Positions 16,531-26,293 of a DNA stretch of 64,000 bases are shown piece by piece (positions within the stretch are counted from its first letter, which is position 1; every line of letters starts with the position of its first letter). Origin of the DNA: Microvirga sp. 17 mud 1-3 (GTDB lineage: Bacteria; Pseudomonadota; Alphaproteobacteria; Rhizobiales; Beijerinckiaceae); assembly GCF_003151255.1 (NCBI RefSeq), contig NZ_CP029481.1, positions 4,339,108-4,403,107 of the forward strand. The letters are read 5' to 3'. The translations under genes and the position numbers were made by a program. The notes beneath the pieces are model-generated. The model did no database searches, was not told where the DNA came from, and worked only from the letters and a program-made list of their open reading frames with translations.

Positions 16531-16773
16531 GATGGTGCATTCCCTCTGGCTGACCCACCCCAAAAGGTTATCCCACTTGATGGGGCTTGAGGCCCGGCCC
16601 GAAAAGCGCTAGAGAAGAATTCTCTTCCCCTTAAGACAGGCTGCGCCGCACCGGGCTCCTACGGCTCTTCAAGTCACGGTTCGTGAACTGGGCGGCCCTG
16701 TCGAACGTTCCCCTTCATCTCCCCGCGCGCCCAGGCGCCCTGGCCGCGACTCCTACCCCGAGAGTGTTCCCCA
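16531..16773 (+). promoter_or_regulatory. rho upstream region with C-rich leader
   Basis: No gene is visible in 16352-16773 apart from repeat A2. The last 60 bases before rho (about 16708-16768) are strongly C-rich with few G runs, the composition of Rho-utilisation sites. E. coli rho is autoregulated by Rho-dependent attenuation in its leader; the same here is inference. A short palindrome (AGAATTCT) lies near 16617-16624. Confidence 0.3.
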
Positions 16774-18039
16774 ATGAGGGAAATCAAACTTCAAGACCTG
16801 AAATCCAAGACCCCGACTGAACTCATCGCCTTCGCGGAGGAGCTCGAGGTCGAGAACGCCAGCACCATGCGCAAGCAGGAGCTCATGTTCGCGATCCTCA
16901 AGCAGCTCGCGGCCCGCGAGGTGGAGATCATCGGCGCCGGCGTCGTCGAGGTGCTGCAGGATGGCTTCGGCTTCCTGCGCTCCGCCGATTCGAACTACCT
17001 GCCGGGTCCGGACGACATCTACGTCTCGCCCTCGCAGATCCGCCGCTTCGGCCTGCGCACCGGCGACACGGTGGACGGCCCGATCCGCGGCCCCAAGGAG
17101 GGCGAGCGTTATTTCGCCCTGCTGAAGGTCAACACCATCAATTTCGAGGATCCCGAGAAGATCCGGCACAAGGTGCATTTCGACAACCTGACGCCGCTCT
17201 TCCCGGCCGAGCGCTTCAAGCTCGAGATCGACGACCCGACGAAGAAGGATTATTCGTCGCGCATCATCGACATCGTGTCGCCCATCGGAAAAGGCCAGCG
17301 CGCCCTGATCGTGGCGCCGCCGCGCACGGGTAAGACCGTGCTGATGCAAAACGTCGCGCAGTCGATCACCACCAACCACCCGGAATGCTACCTCATCGTG
17401 CTGCTCATCGACGAGCGGCCCGAGGAAGTGACCGACATGCAGCGCTCCGTGAAGGGCGAGGTCGTGGCCTCCACCTTCGACGAGCCGGCCTCCCGCCACG
17501 TGCAGGTGGCCGAGATGGTGATCGAGAAGGCCAAGCGCCTCGTGGAGCACGGCCGCGACGTGGTCATCCTGCTCGATTCGATCACCCGCCTCGGCCGCGC
17601 CTACAACACGGTGGTGCCGTCCTCCGGCAAGGTGCTGACCGGCGGTGTCGACGCCAATGCCCTGCAGCGGCCGAAGCGCTTCTTCGGCGCAGCCCGCAAC
17701 ATCGAGGAGGGCGGCTCGCTGACCATCATCGCGACCGCGCTCATCGATACCGGCTCGCGCATGGACGAAGTGATCTTCGAAGAGTTCAAGGGCACCGGCA
17801 ACTCGGAAATCATCCTCGACCGCAAGGTCGCCGACAAGCGCACCTTCCCGGCCATCGACATCACCCGCTCGGGCACCCGCAAGGAAGAGCTGCTGGTTCC
17901 GGCCGATACGCTCAAGAAGATGTACGTGCTCCGCCGCATCCTCAACCCGATGGGCACGGTCGACGCCATCGAGTTCCTGCTCGACAAGCTGCGCCAGACC
18001 AAGTCGAACTCCGAGTTCTTCGATTCGATGAACACCTGA
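16774..18039 (+). CDS. rho: Transcription termination factor Rho
   Basis: The 421-residue protein has the N-terminal Rho helix bundle ([16 protein letters not shown]), the cold-shock-like RNA-binding fold with GFGFLR (64-69), Walker A PPRTGKT (182-188), Walker [17 protein letters not shown], the Q-loop region [27 protein letters not shown] and the C-terminal R-loop KGTGNSEI. It forms the hexameric RNA helicase that ends transcription. Length is the standard one without long insertions. A canonical terminator follows. Confidence 0.97.
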   Translation: MREIKLQDLKSKTPTELIAFAEELEVENASTMRKQELMFAILKQLAAREVEIIGAGVVEVLQDGFGFLRSADSNYLPGPDDIYVSPSQIRRFGLRTGDTVDGPIRGPKEGERYFALLKVNTINFEDPEKIRHKVHFDNLTPLFPAERFKLEIDDPTKKDYSSRIIDIVSPIGKGQRALIVAPPRTGKTVLMQNVAQSITTNHPECYLIVLLIDERPEEVTDMQRSVKGEVVASTFDEPASRHVQVAEMVIEKAKRLVEHGRDVVILLDSITRLGRAYNTVVPSSGKVLTGGVDANALQRPKRFFGAARNIEEGGSLTIIATALIDTGSRMDEVIFEEFKGTGNSEIILDRKVADKRTFPAIDITRSGTRKEELLVPADTLKKMYVLRRILNPMGTVDAIEFLLDKLRQTKSNSEFFDSMNT

Positions 18040-18065
18040 CGTTCTGCGTCGAACTGACGATCAAG

Positions 18066-18096
18066 CCCCGCTCTCGGCCACGAGGGCGGGGTTTTT
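18066..18096 (+). terminator. Intrinsic terminator after rho
   Basis: CCCCGC (18066-18071) pairs with GCGGGG (18086-18091), extended by CTCG/CGAG across a one-base mismatch, with a GCCA loop and TTTTT tail. It starts 26 bases past the rho stop. Confidence 0.8.
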
Positions 18097-18115
18097 CATG
18101 TCTGCATCCGGACGC

Positions 18116-18217
18116 TCAAGACAGGAAGCCGGTCAGCCAAAGGATGAGGAGAGTCAGCAGGGCTGAGATCAGGAGTGATCCCAGGCAGCCGGTGCGGTTC
18201 GAGAAGAAGAGAAACAT
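18116..18217 (-). CDS. 33-residue single-pass membrane peptide
   Basis: ATG at 18215-18217, preceded by GGAGAG eight bases upstream, opens 33 codons ending in TGA. The peptide starts MFLFFSNRTGCLGSLLIS and continues as one hydrophobic helix ending LILWLTGFLS. The basic-polar N-terminus with Asn-Arg-Thr-Gly-Cys followed by a helix looks conserved in style, and I recall similar short frames in other Rhizobiales, though this was not checked. It sits 41 bases after the YyaL-like gene on the same strand, so it may be co-transcribed. Function unknown. Confidence 0.55.
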   Translation of the reverse strand: MFLFFSNRTGCLGSLLISALLTLLILWLTGFLS

Positions 18218-18258
18218 CGCCGCTCTCCGAACACATCGCCAGGCCATGGCCGCTCGGG

Positions 18259-20265
18259 TCAGGCCCGAACACCCCATTCCTTCGCCTGAGCGGCGAGCGC
18301 CTCCGGCTCGGTGACGGGCAGCGAGCAGCGCATACCCGCGCAGACGAGCGCCTGCGGACCGTCGCCCGCGGCCGCAAGGGCATGGGCCGGATGGTCCGGA
18401 TCGAGCGCCTCGCCCGGCCGCAGCACATGAAGGCTCCGTTCCAGATAAGGGAGGCGAAGCGCAGCCTCACGCAGGGGCTCGAAACCCTCGCCCGTGACCA
18501 GGATGCTGAGGCCGCGCAGGTGGAGATCCAGCGCGTTCAGGATCGACGTGTGACCGAGCGGCGCTGCCTGGGCTACGGCAGAAAGCCGGGTGAGAACCGT
18601 CTCGGCCCGTTCCCGGTCCTCCGTCCGCCCGGTGATCTGGGCGAGCCGCACGAGAGCTTCGGCATAGACGCCGTTGGCATTGGGCACCGCATCGTCGTGG
18701 CTCGGCTGTGGCCGCACCACCAGGGCGTCGGCGCCGCGGGCTGTCATGGCGAGAAGGCCGGTCTCGGGAATCGTGTAATCCGCCGCCAGCACGTCCCGCC
18801 AGGAAATCGTATCCTTCAGGTAAGATTCCTCGCCTGTCGCCTCGTACAGGGTGAGCGCCGCCCGCATCATGGCCGCATGGTCCAGCGCGAAGCCCGGGTG
18901 GATGAGGGATCCGCCGCGCCAGGAATGGCCGAGGCTCCCATTACGGGTCATCGTCTCCCGCACTAATCGGTAGGCCCTGGTCGCCAGATCGATCCAGTCC
19001 GGCCGGTCGAGGAGGGGAGAGGCCCGCACCAGGGCGGCGATCATCAGGCCGTTCCAGTCCGCCAGCACCTTGTCGTCGAGGCCGGGCCGGATCCGCGTCG
19101 CCCGCCGTTCGAGGAGTTTGTCCCGCATCGGCGCGAGGCGCTCCTCCACAGCAGGGGGAGCCTCCTCCGAGAGGAGCCGGTTGAGGATGTTCGTGCCTTC
19201 CCAATTGCCCTCGGCCGTGACGTCGTAGACCTTGGCGAAAAGGTCCGCGTCCGTGCCCAGGACGTTCCGCACCTCGTCGAGGCTCCAGACGTAGAACCTA
19301 CCCTCCTCGCCCTCCGAATCCGCATCGAGGCTCGACGCATAGGCGCCCTCTTGCGTGACCATCTCCCGTTCGAGCCAGGCGACGATCCCCTCGGCGGCCG
19401 CGCGGAACAGGGGCCGGCGGGTCTCCGCGAAGGCAAGCGCATAAAGCTCCAGGAGCTGGGCGTTGTCGTAGAGCATCTTTTCGAAATGCGGCACGAGCCA
19501 GCGCTCGTCGACCGCATAGCGGGCGAAGCCGCCGCCGAGATGATCGTGGATGCCCCCATAGGCCATGCGCTCCAGGGTCAGGAACACGCTGTGCCGGGCC
19601 TGGTGATTGCCGCTGCGATGAGCGTAACGCAGCAGGAATTCCAGGATCGGCGGGTTAGGGAATTTCGGCGCGCCCTGGAGGCCGCCATTCACCGGGTCCA
19701 TGATTCCGACGAGCCGCGCTCCGAGGTCGTCGAGGTCGGCCGGGGACAGGCCTTCCTGGCCGGGCTGGGTTTCCTGAGCGAGATGCTGCTTGATGGCCGT
19801 CGCGTTCTTGGCGATCCGCTCCGGCTCCGCCTGGTGGATGCGGGCGATCTCCCGCAGCACGTGCATGAGGCCCGGGCGGCCGAAGCGCGGCTCCTTGGGA
19901 AAATAAGTTCCGCCCCAGAAGGGCTCGCCCTCGGGCGTGAGGAACATGGTGAGCGGCCAGCCGCCCTGCTCGCCGAGGAGGTGGAGCGCGCTCATGTAGA
20001 TGTGGTCTACATCGGGCCGCTCTTCCCGGTCCACCTTGATATTGACGAAGAGCTCGTTCATGACCTCCGCCACGGCGGGATCCTCGAAGCTCTCGTGGGC
20101 CATCACGTGGCACCAGTGGCAGGCCGCGTAGCCGACCGAGAGCAGCACCGGCCGCTGCAGGCGGCGGGCCTCCGCGAAGGCTTCCGGTCCCCACTCCCAC
20201 CAATGGACAGGATTGTCCCTGTGCTGCAGGAGATAGGGAGAGCTGGCGTCCTTCAGGCGGTTCAT
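18259..20265 (-). CDS. Thioredoxin-domain protein, YyaL/spermatogenesis-associated 20 family
   Basis: The 668-residue protein opens with the DUF255 thioredoxin-like domain: [19 protein letters not shown], then the redox-type motif Cys49-His-Trp-Cys52 in [16 protein letters not shown], and [14 protein letters not shown]. The remaining ~500 residues form an alpha/alpha toroid related to N-acylglucosamine epimerase and glycosidase folds ([29 protein letters not shown]). The family is widespread but its substrate is unknown. The frame is intact; it faces away from mnmE. Confidence 0.88.
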   Translation of the reverse strand: MNRLKDASSPYLLQHRDNPVHWWEWGPEAFAEARRLQRPVLLSVGYAACHWCHVMAHESFEDPAVAEVMNELFVNIKVDREERPDVDHIYMSALHLLGEQGGWPLTMFLTPEGEPFWGGTYFPKEPRFGRPGLMHVLREIARIHQAEPERIAKNATAIKQHLAQETQPGQEGLSPADLDDLGARLVGIMDPVNGGLQGAPKFPNPPILEFLLRYAHRSGNHQARHSVFLTLERMAYGGIHDHLGGGFARYAVDERWLVPHFEKMLYDNAQLLELYALAFAETRRPLFRAAAEGIVAWLEREMVTQEGAYASSLDADSEGEEGRFYVWSLDEVRNVLGTDADLFAKVYDVTAEGNWEGTNILNRLLSEEAPPAVEERLAPMRDKLLERRATRIRPGLDDKVLADWNGLMIAALVRASPLLDRPDWIDLATRAYRLVRETMTRNGSLGHSWRGGSLIHPGFALDHAAMMRAALTLYEATGEESYLKDTISWRDVLAADYTIPETGLLAMTARGADALVVRPQPSHDDAVPNANGVYAEALVRLAQITGRTEDRERAETVLTRLSAVAQAAPLGHTSILNALDLHLRGLSILVTGEGFEPLREAALRLPYLERSLHVLRPGEALDPDHPAHALAAAGDGPQALVCAGMRCSLPVTEPEALAAQAKEWGVRA

Positions 20266-20369
20266 GGAATCCGTCTCCGCTGTCTCGCGTTTCGTTCACG
20301 GCCGGGCGTTTCGGGGCTGAACCGGCCGGAGGTCCTCAAGCCTTAAAGCTCTCGGCTCCCTGAAGGTTC

Positions 20370-21701
20370 ATGATCATGCGCTCGGACGATACCATCTTCG
20401 CACCGGCCTCGGGCTACGGTCGAGCCGCGATCTGCGTGATCCGCATCAGCGGCCCGGGCAGTCGATTCATTCTCGAAACGATTGCGGGCGGCGTTCCGGC
20501 ACCGCGCCGCCTCGTCCTGCGCACCCTGATTGCGCCCGAAGACCGAGAACCTCTCGACCAGGCTCTCGTCGCCTGGATGCCGGGTCCGGACAGCTTTACG
20601 GGCGAGGACCAGGTCGAGCTGCATATCCATGGCGGCCTCGCGACCCGCGCGGCGGTGCTGAAGGCCCTGGGCTCCCTGCCGGATTGCCGCCCGGCGGAGG
20701 CCGGCGAGTTCACCCGCCGCGCCTTTCTCAATGGGCGGATGGACCTGAGCCGGGTCGAGGGCCTGGCGGACCTGATCGAGGCCGAGACGGAGGCACAGCG
20801 GCGTCAGGCCCTGTCCCAGCTCGAGGGCCGGCTCGGAGAGGCGGCGGAACGCTGGCGGGAGGAGATCCTCCAGGCTCTTGCGCTTTTGGAGGCGAGCCTC
20901 GATTTCTCGGACGAGGGCGATGTGCCGGAGGATCTGGAGCGCGAGGTCGTCCGGCGTCTCGAGGCCTTACGGGAATCCCTGTCGCGCGTTCTGGCGAATG
21001 CCGGGGGCGAACGCCTGCGGGAAGGCCTGAGTGTAGTCCTGGCCGGTCCGCCCAATGCGGGCAAGTCCACGCTTCTTAATGCCCTGGCGAAGCGGGATGT
21101 GGCCATCGTGTCGCCCATCGCGGGCACGACCCGGGATGTGATCGAGGTCCATTGCGACCTGAACGGCCTGCCGGTCGTGATCGTCGATACTGCGGGCCTG
21201 CGGGAGAGCCCCGACATGATCGAGCAGGAAGGGGTGGCCCGCGCCCGCGCCCGCGCCGGGAAGGCCGATCTCGTGCTTTGGCTCATTCCGCCGGAGGGAA
21301 CGGGCGAAACTCCACCAGAAGCACGCCGGCTCCTGCGCGTCGGGACGAAGTCAGATCTGGATCAGGCCGGTTCGAATCGGATCCGTCACGATTGCGACCT
21401 GACCGTCTCGGCCGCGACCGGGGAGGGCATGGCTGAGCTGCTCGGCCGGTTGGGTCAAGAAGCTGACGCTGCGCTTGGTGCCGGGGATGCGCTTTTGACC
21501 CGGGAGCGGCACCGTCGTGCCCTGGAACGGGCGCAGGCCTCGGTCCGAACGGCTCTCGACCTGCTGGAACGACACGGGCCCGTGGAATTGACGGCCGAGG
21601 AGGTGCGTCTCGCGGCGCGCGCCTTTGGAGAAATCACCGGACGGGTCGATGTGGAGGAGGTCTTAGACCGGCTCTTCTCCAGTTTCTGCATTGGAAAGTA
21701 A
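20370..21701 (+). CDS. mnmE: tRNA uridine-5-carboxymethylaminomethyl GTPase MnmE
   Basis: The 443-residue protein has the N-terminal folate-binding domain (DTIFAPASGYGRAAICVIRISG), the helical domain (FTRRAFLNGRMDLSRVEGLADLI), an inserted G domain with Walker A GPPNAGKST (226-234), IAGTTRD and DTAGL, and the C-terminal catalytic CIGK (440-443). With MnmG it modifies the wobble uridine of several tRNAs. ATG 20370 has GAAGG upstream; the ATG two codons later is an alternative. mnmG follows after a 190-bp gap holding parS. Confidence 0.95.
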   Translation: MIMRSDDTIFAPASGYGRAAICVIRISGPGSRFILETIAGGVPAPRRLVLRTLIAPEDREPLDQALVAWMPGPDSFTGEDQVELHIHGGLATRAAVLKALGSLPDCRPAEAGEFTRRAFLNGRMDLSRVEGLADLIEAETEAQRRQALSQLEGRLGEAAERWREEILQALALLEASLDFSDEGDVPEDLEREVVRRLEALRESLSRVLANAGGERLREGLSVVLAGPPNAGKSTLLNALAKRDVAIVSPIAGTTRDVIEVHCDLNGLPVVIVDTAGLRESPDMIEQEGVARARARAGKADLVLWLIPPEGTGETPPEARRLLRVGTKSDLDQAGSNRIRHDCDLTVSAATGEGMAELLGRLGQEADAALGAGDALLTRERHRRALERAQASVRTALDLLERHGPVELTAEEVRLAARAFGEITGRVDVEEVLDRLFSSFCIGK

Positions 21702-21781
21702 CGTCGTTCACCTTATCGGCAGGCCGGAGGGAATCTGTGCGAGAGGGCTTGGAGAATCGCCCGAAAAGCTGTTGGTGGGGA

Positions 21782-21790
21782 CGTGGATAA
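21782..21790 (-). promoter_or_regulatory. DnaA-box-like site near parS
   Basis: CGTGGATAA is the reverse complement of TTATCCACG, one mismatch from the DnaA consensus. It is isolated, 30 bp left of the first parS. Confidence 0.3.
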
Positions 21791-21818
21791 GCTGTGAAGT
21801 GTCGTGGATGGACGGCGA

Positions 21819-21834
21819 TGTTTCACGTGAAACA
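21819..21834. other. parS centromere site 1
   Basis: TGTTTCACGTGAAACA is an exact match to the universal 16-bp chromosomal parS palindrome. ParB binds it, and with ParA segregates the origin region. It lies between mnmE and mnmG, 3.4 kb left of parB and 7.1 kb from the oriC candidate. Confidence 0.95.
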
Positions 21835-21891
21835 ATTTGCCCTTTTGACCTTCCGGTTCGGACGTCCTAGAGCCCAAAGCTGGAGAAGGAC

Positions 21892-23778
21892 ATGACTCGG
21901 AATTTCGACGTGATCGTCGTGGGCGGAGGCCATGCCGGAGCGGAGGCTGCGGCTGCGGCTGCGCGCATGGGCGCTCGCACCGCTCTGGTGACCCACAAGG
22001 TCGCGACCATCGGGGCCATGTCCTGTAATCCCGCTATCGGAGGGCTCGGAAAGGGCCATCTGGTGCGGGAGATCGATGCCCTCGATGGCGTCATGGGACG
22101 CATCGCCGACCGGGCCGGAATCCAGTTCCGCCTTCTGAACCGCCGCAAGGGCCCCGCCGTCAGAGGACCACGCACCCAGGCCGACCGGAAGCTCTACGCG
22201 CGGGCCATGCAGGCGGAGCTGCTGGCGACCCCGAACCTGACTCTCGTGGAAGGGGAGGTGGACGATCTCCGGATCGCCGACGGACGCCTGGCCGGCGTTG
22301 TGCTGGCGGATGGGCGCGAACTTCCTGCCGGTGCCGTGGTTCTCACTACCGGCACGTTTCTGTCCGGCCTCATCCATATCGGCGAGCGCAAGATCCCGGC
22401 CGGGCGTATGGGCGAGCGGCCTTCCCTCGGTCTCTCGGCCACGTTCCGCCGGCTCGGTTTCGCGCTCGGCCGCCTGAAGACCGGCACGCCGCCGCGTCTC
22501 GACGGCCGCACCATCGATTGGGCGGGCGTGGACAAGCAGGCGGCCGACGATGAGCCGGTGCCGTTCTCGGGCCTCACGGAGCGGATCACGACCCCCCAGA
22601 TCGAATGCGGCATCACGCGCACGACGGCGGCCGGACATGACCTGATCCGGGCCAACCTCCACCGGGCGCCCATGTATTCCGGCGATATACAGAGCACCGG
22701 CCCGCGCTACTGCCCGTCTATCGAGGACAAGGTCGTGCGCTTCGGCGACCGGGACGGGCACCAGATCTTCCTGGAGCCGGAGGGGCTCGACGACATCACG
22801 GTCTATCCGAACGGAATCTCGACCTCCCTGCCGGAGGATGTGCAGCTCCAGCTGATGCCGCTGATCCCCGGCCTGGAACGGGTGAAGATGCTCCAGCCCG
22901 GCTATGCCATTGAATACGACTATATCGACCCGCGCAGCCTCACTGCCGGCCTTGAGACCAAAATGGTGCAGGGGCTGTTCCTGGCGGGCCAGATCAACGG
23001 CACGACGGGTTACGAGGAGGCCGCCGCCCAGGGCCTCGTGGCCGGGATCAATGCGGCCCGCCGCGCGGCCGGGCAGGAGAATGCCGTTTTCGATCGGGCC
23101 GAATCCTATATCGGCGTGCTCGTCGACGACCTTGTGACCCGTGGGGTGAGCGAGCCCTATCGCATGTTCACGTCCCGGTCCGAGTACCGCCTGAGCCTGC
23201 GCATCGACAATGCGGATGAGCGGCTGACCGGGAAGGGCCTCGCCCTCGGCTGTGTCGGTAATGTCCGTGCGGCCCATTACGAAGAGAGCCGGAAGCAGCT
23301 GGAGCAGGCCGAGACGACGCTGCGCTCCTTGACCATCACGCCGGTCGAGGCGGCGCGTCGGGGCCTGGAGCTGAATCAGGACGGCATCCGGCGCAGCGCC
23401 TATCAGCTCCTGTCCTATCCGCTGATCGGCTGGCCGGAGCTGGTTTCCGTCTGGCCTGAGCTGGCATCCATCCCGAGTCCCGTGCGGGAGCGGCTCGAAA
23501 CCGATGCCACCTATGCGGTCTATCTCGACCGTCAGAAAGCCGACATCGCGGCCTATCGGCGGGACGAGGCTATTGTGCTCGACGAGGGACTGGACTTCCA
23601 GGCCCTGTCTGGTCTGTCCAATGAGGTCAAGGCCAAGCTGTCCCGCGTCCGTCCTCGGACGCTCGGACAGGCGGCCCGGATCGAGGGCATCACGCCCGCG
23701 GCCCTTACCCTGCTCGCAGCCCATGCCCGGAAGCGCGCGGACGTCTCCCTGCGCGATACCAATTCGGGTGTGCAGTGA
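21892..23778 (+). CDS. mnmG: tRNA uridine-5-carboxymethylaminomethyl modification enzyme MnmG (GidA)
   Basis: The 628-residue protein has the FAD-binding GGGHAG (11-16), the MnmG signatures [22 protein letters not shown] and [16 protein letters not shown], and [20 protein letters not shown], plus the C-terminal MnmE-binding helical domain. It works with MnmE at the tRNA wobble position. Its TGA overlaps the rsmG ATG by one base (TGATG). Confidence 0.96.
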   Translation: MTRNFDVIVVGGGHAGAEAAAAAARMGARTALVTHKVATIGAMSCNPAIGGLGKGHLVREIDALDGVMGRIADRAGIQFRLLNRRKGPAVRGPRTQADRKLYARAMQAELLATPNLTLVEGEVDDLRIADGRLAGVVLADGRELPAGAVVLTTGTFLSGLIHIGERKIPAGRMGERPSLGLSATFRRLGFALGRLKTGTPPRLDGRTIDWAGVDKQAADDEPVPFSGLTERITTPQIECGITRTTAAGHDLIRANLHRAPMYSGDIQSTGPRYCPSIEDKVVRFGDRDGHQIFLEPEGLDDITVYPNGISTSLPEDVQLQLMPLIPGLERVKMLQPGYAIEYDYIDPRSLTAGLETKMVQGLFLAGQINGTTGYEEAAAQGLVAGINAARRAAGQENAVFDRAESYIGVLVDDLVTRGVSEPYRMFTSRSEYRLSLRIDNADERLTGKGLALGCVGNVRAAHYEESRKQLEQAETTLRSLTITPVEAARRGLELNQDGIRRSAYQLLSYPLIGWPELVSVWPELASIPSPVRERLETDATYAVYLDRQKADIAAYRRDEAIVLDEGLDFQALSGLSNEVKAKLSRVRPRTLGQAARIEGITPAALTLLAAHARKRADVSLRDTNSGVQ

Positions 23779-24416
23779 TGGCCGAGCTTCAGAATATGCC
23801 CGAGCTTCTCGCGCCCTTCGATGTTTCACGTGAAACATTCGAAAAACTGTCCCTCCTCGAAAGCGAGCTGCGTCGCTGGCAGGCCATCAAGAATCTTGTC
23901 GGGCCCGGCACCCTCGACCGGATCTGGGAGCGGCACATCATCGATTCGCTCCAGCTCCTCGCTTACGCGCCCGACACGGCCAAGCTGTGGCTCGACCTTG
24001 GTTCGGGCGCCGGATTTCCGGGCCTGGTCCTCGCCATTGCCGGGCAGGAGAGGGGGCTCGAAGTGCATCTCGTAGAGAGCAATTCGCGCAAATGTGCCTT
24101 CCTTCGACATGTGGCCCGGCTGACCGGCGCCAAGGCTGTGGTCCATGCGGCGCGGCTGGAAAGCGTCGTGCCAGGTTTCGTCGGCAGAGCTGATGTCGTC
24201 TCGGCCCGGGCCCTGGCTTCCCTCGCGACCCTTCTCGACTGGACCGCGCCATTGTTGAAAGCGGGGACAATCGGCCTCTTTCCCAAAGGGCGGGAGGTGG
24301 ATGCCGAATTGACCGAGGCTCGGGAATCGTGGAAGTTCGCCGCAGAGGTCCTGCCCAGCCGAACCGATTCCGAGGCCAGGATTCTTCGCATTTCCTCCAT
24401 TGAGAGCCTGTCATGA
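23778..24416 (+). CDS. rsmG: 16S rRNA (guanine-527-N7) methyltransferase RsmG
   Basis: The 212-residue SAM-dependent methyltransferase shows NLVGPGTLDRIWERHIIDSLQL, the SAM-binding LDLGSGAGFPGLVLAI and the VVSARALASLATLLDW region. It methylates G527 of 16S rRNA; loss gives low-level streptomycin resistance in other bacteria. ATG 23778 overlaps the mnmG stop. A parS site lies within codons 15-21 and dictates the residues VSRET near the N-terminus. The stop overlaps the parA start (ATGA). Confidence 0.95.
   Translation: MAELQNMPELLAPFDVSRETFEKLSLLESELRRWQAIKNLVGPGTLDRIWERHIIDSLQLLAYAPDTAKLWLDLGSGAGFPGLVLAIAGQERGLEVHLVESNSRKCAFLRHVARLTGAKAVVHAARLESVVPGFVGRADVVSARALASLATLLDWTAPLLKAGTIGLFPKGREVDAELTEARESWKFAAEVLPSRTDSEARILRISSIESLS
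23822..23837. other. parS centromere site 2, inside rsmG
   Basis: A second exact TGTTTCACGTGAAACA, 2003 bp from the first. It is embedded in the rsmG reading frame, so the protein sequence there is constrained by ParB binding. Confidence 0.95.
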
Positions 24417-25252
24417 CAAGCGACCGCAGCGGATCCGAATCAGGAACGCGACCGGCCAAGCCGCGCGTTCTGGTCCTCGCCAACCAAAAGGGCGGGGTGG
24501 GCAAGACCACGACCGCCATCAATCTCGGCACGGCCCTCGCGGCCATCGGCGAGAAGGTGCTGATCATCGATCTCGACCCGCAGGGCAACGCCTCCACGGG
24601 ACTGGGCATCGACCGCAAGAGCCGAAGCGTCTCGACCTACCACGTGCTCGCGGGCGAAGAGAGCCTGGAGACCGCGATCACCGAGACCGTGGTGCCGCGC
24701 CTGTTCGTGGCGCCCTCCACTCTCGACCTCTTGGGAGTCGAATTGGAGATCGCCAGCGAGCGCGACCGCGCGCATCGGCTCAGGAGCGCGATCGAGCGTC
24801 TGACGGCCTCCGAGGTAAGCGATCCTTTTACCTATATTCTGATCGATTGCCCGCCTTCGCTGAATCTCCTGACCATCAACGCCTTAACCGCAGCTGACGC
24901 CGTTCTGGTGCCCCTCCAATGCGAATTTTTCGCTCTGGAAGGCCTCAGCCAGCTTCTGAAGACGGTCGAGCAGGTCCGGTCCGCCCTCAACCCGCAGCTG
25001 ACCATCCACGGGGTCGTCCTCACCATGTTCGACCCGCGCAACAACCTGTCGGGGCAGGTGGTCGCCGATGTGCGCCAGTTCATGGGCAGCAAGGTCTACG
25101 AGACCATGATCCCGCGCAACGTGCGGGTGTCGGAGGCGCCGTCCCACGGCAAGCCCGTGCTGCTCTACGACCTCAAATGCGCCGGGTCGCAGGCCTACCT
25201 GCGCCTGGCATCCGAAATCATCCAGCGGGAGCGCGCTCTGCGCGCCGCCTGA
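24413..25252 (+). CDS. parA: Chromosome partitioning ATPase ParA
   Basis: The 279-residue ATPase has the deviant Walker A KGGVGKTT (26-33) with the signature lysine, LDPQGNAS after strand 2, and the Walker B region YILIDCPPSLNLLT. A short polar N-terminus precedes it. ParA binds nucleoid DNA non-specifically and is stimulated by ParB-parS to move the origin. It overlaps rsmG by four bases and is followed by parB after 23 bases. Confidence 0.96.
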   Translation: MTSDRSGSESGTRPAKPRVLVLANQKGGVGKTTTAINLGTALAAIGEKVLIIDLDPQGNASTGLGIDRKSRSVSTYHVLAGEESLETAITETVVPRLFVAPSTLDLLGVELEIASERDRAHRLRSAIERLTASEVSDPFTYILIDCPPSLNLLTINALTAADAVLVPLQCEFFALEGLSQLLKTVEQVRSALNPQLTIHGVVLTMFDPRNNLSGQVVADVRQFMGSKVYETMIPRNVRVSEAPSHGKPVLLYDLKCAGSQAYLRLASEIIQRERALRAA

Positions 25253-25275
25253 CGAATCCGAGAAGCGAGGGATCC

Positions 25276-26163
25276 ATGGCAGAAGAAGCAAAGCCGCGCC
25301 TGGGCAGGGGGCTGGCGGCCCTGATCGGCGAGGTGGGCGACGAGATCGGCTCCGTCGAGCGTGGCCGCGGCCAGCGCAAGGTGCCGGTTGCGTTCTTGAG
25401 ACCCAACCCCCGCAACCCGCGCAAGCACTTCGCCAACGAGGACCTGCAGGAGCTCACCCAGTCGATCAAGGATCGGGGCATTATCCAGCCCATCGTCGCA
25501 CGGCCCGTGCCGAAGACGCCGGACGCCTTCGAGATCGTCGCCGGCGAGCGGCGCTGGCGCGCGGCCCAGGCGGCCGGCCTGCACGAGGTCCCGGTCGTGA
25601 TCGTCGATATCGACGATAAGACCTCCCTCGAATACGCGATCCTCGAGAACGTTCAGCGCGCCGACCTCAACCCCATCGAAGAGGCGCAGGGTTATTCGCG
25701 CCTCATGGCGGAATTCTCCTATACCCAGGAGAAGCTTTCGAAGGTGATCGGCAAGAGCCGCAGCCATATCGCCAATATGATGCGCCTGAGCGACCTGCCG
25801 GATCCGGTCAAGACGCTCCTCGTCAACCGCCAGATCACGGCCGGCCATGGCCGCGCCCTCCTTTCCGTCAAGGATCCAGGCGCCGTCGCGAAACGCATCC
25901 TCGACCAGGGCCTCAGCGTCCGCCAGGTCGAGGAAATCGCCCAGGCTGACCAATCCGGTGCGCCGCCGAAGCTCGAAACCAAGTCCATGAAGGTCAAGGC
26001 CGAAAAGGACCCGGATACCCGCGCCCTCGAAAAGGCGCTCCAGGACGTGCTGGGGTTGACGGTCTCCATCGACCACAAGGGTCAGGGCGGCGAATTGCGT
26101 ATTCGTTACAAGACCTTGGAGCAGCTCGACGGCCTCTGCCGGCGCCTCAACCCGGCCGGGTAG
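25276..26163 (+). CDS. parB: Chromosome partitioning protein ParB
   Basis: The 295-residue protein has the ParA-contacting N-terminal RLGRGLAALIG, the CTPase/ParB domain boxes NPRNPRKHF, IVAGERRWRAAQAAG and ENVQRADLNPIEEAQGY, the HTH KVIGKSRSHIANMMRLSDLP, and a C-terminal dimerisation domain. It loads at the two parS sites 1.4-3.4 kb upstream. A GGAGCG/CGCTCC hairpin (about 26162-26204) without T tract follows. Confidence 0.96.
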   Translation: MAEEAKPRLGRGLAALIGEVGDEIGSVERGRGQRKVPVAFLRPNPRNPRKHFANEDLQELTQSIKDRGIIQPIVARPVPKTPDAFEIVAGERRWRAAQAAGLHEVPVVIVDIDDKTSLEYAILENVQRADLNPIEEAQGYSRLMAEFSYTQEKLSKVIGKSRSHIANMMRLSDLPDPVKTLLVNRQITAGHGRALLSVKDPGAVAKRILDQGLSVRQVEEIAQADQSGAPPKLETKSMKVKAEKDPDTRALEKALQDVLGLTVSIDHKGQGGELRIRYKTLEQLDGLCRRLNPAG

Positions 26164-26293
26164 GAGCGCCTGAGAGCCCGAGGAAAGGTCTCGGAAGACG
26201 CTCCGAAACCTGTGACCGAAAGCCCTTAGGTGAGGGCCGATGCCCGCCCTTACGGAAGAGGGACGCGTCGGTTTCAGGCCGCGTCATCCGCCT

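Noticed and set aside
21823..23838. Long open frame antisense to mnmG starting MFHVKH
   Set aside because: It starts inside parS2 and shadows a fully conserved mnmG; MFHVKH is simply how the parS palindrome translates.
26162..26204. Hairpin after parB as an intrinsic terminator
   Set aside because: GGAGCG/CGCTCC and CCGAG/CTCGG pair, but there is no T tract, so termination by this structure alone is not supported.
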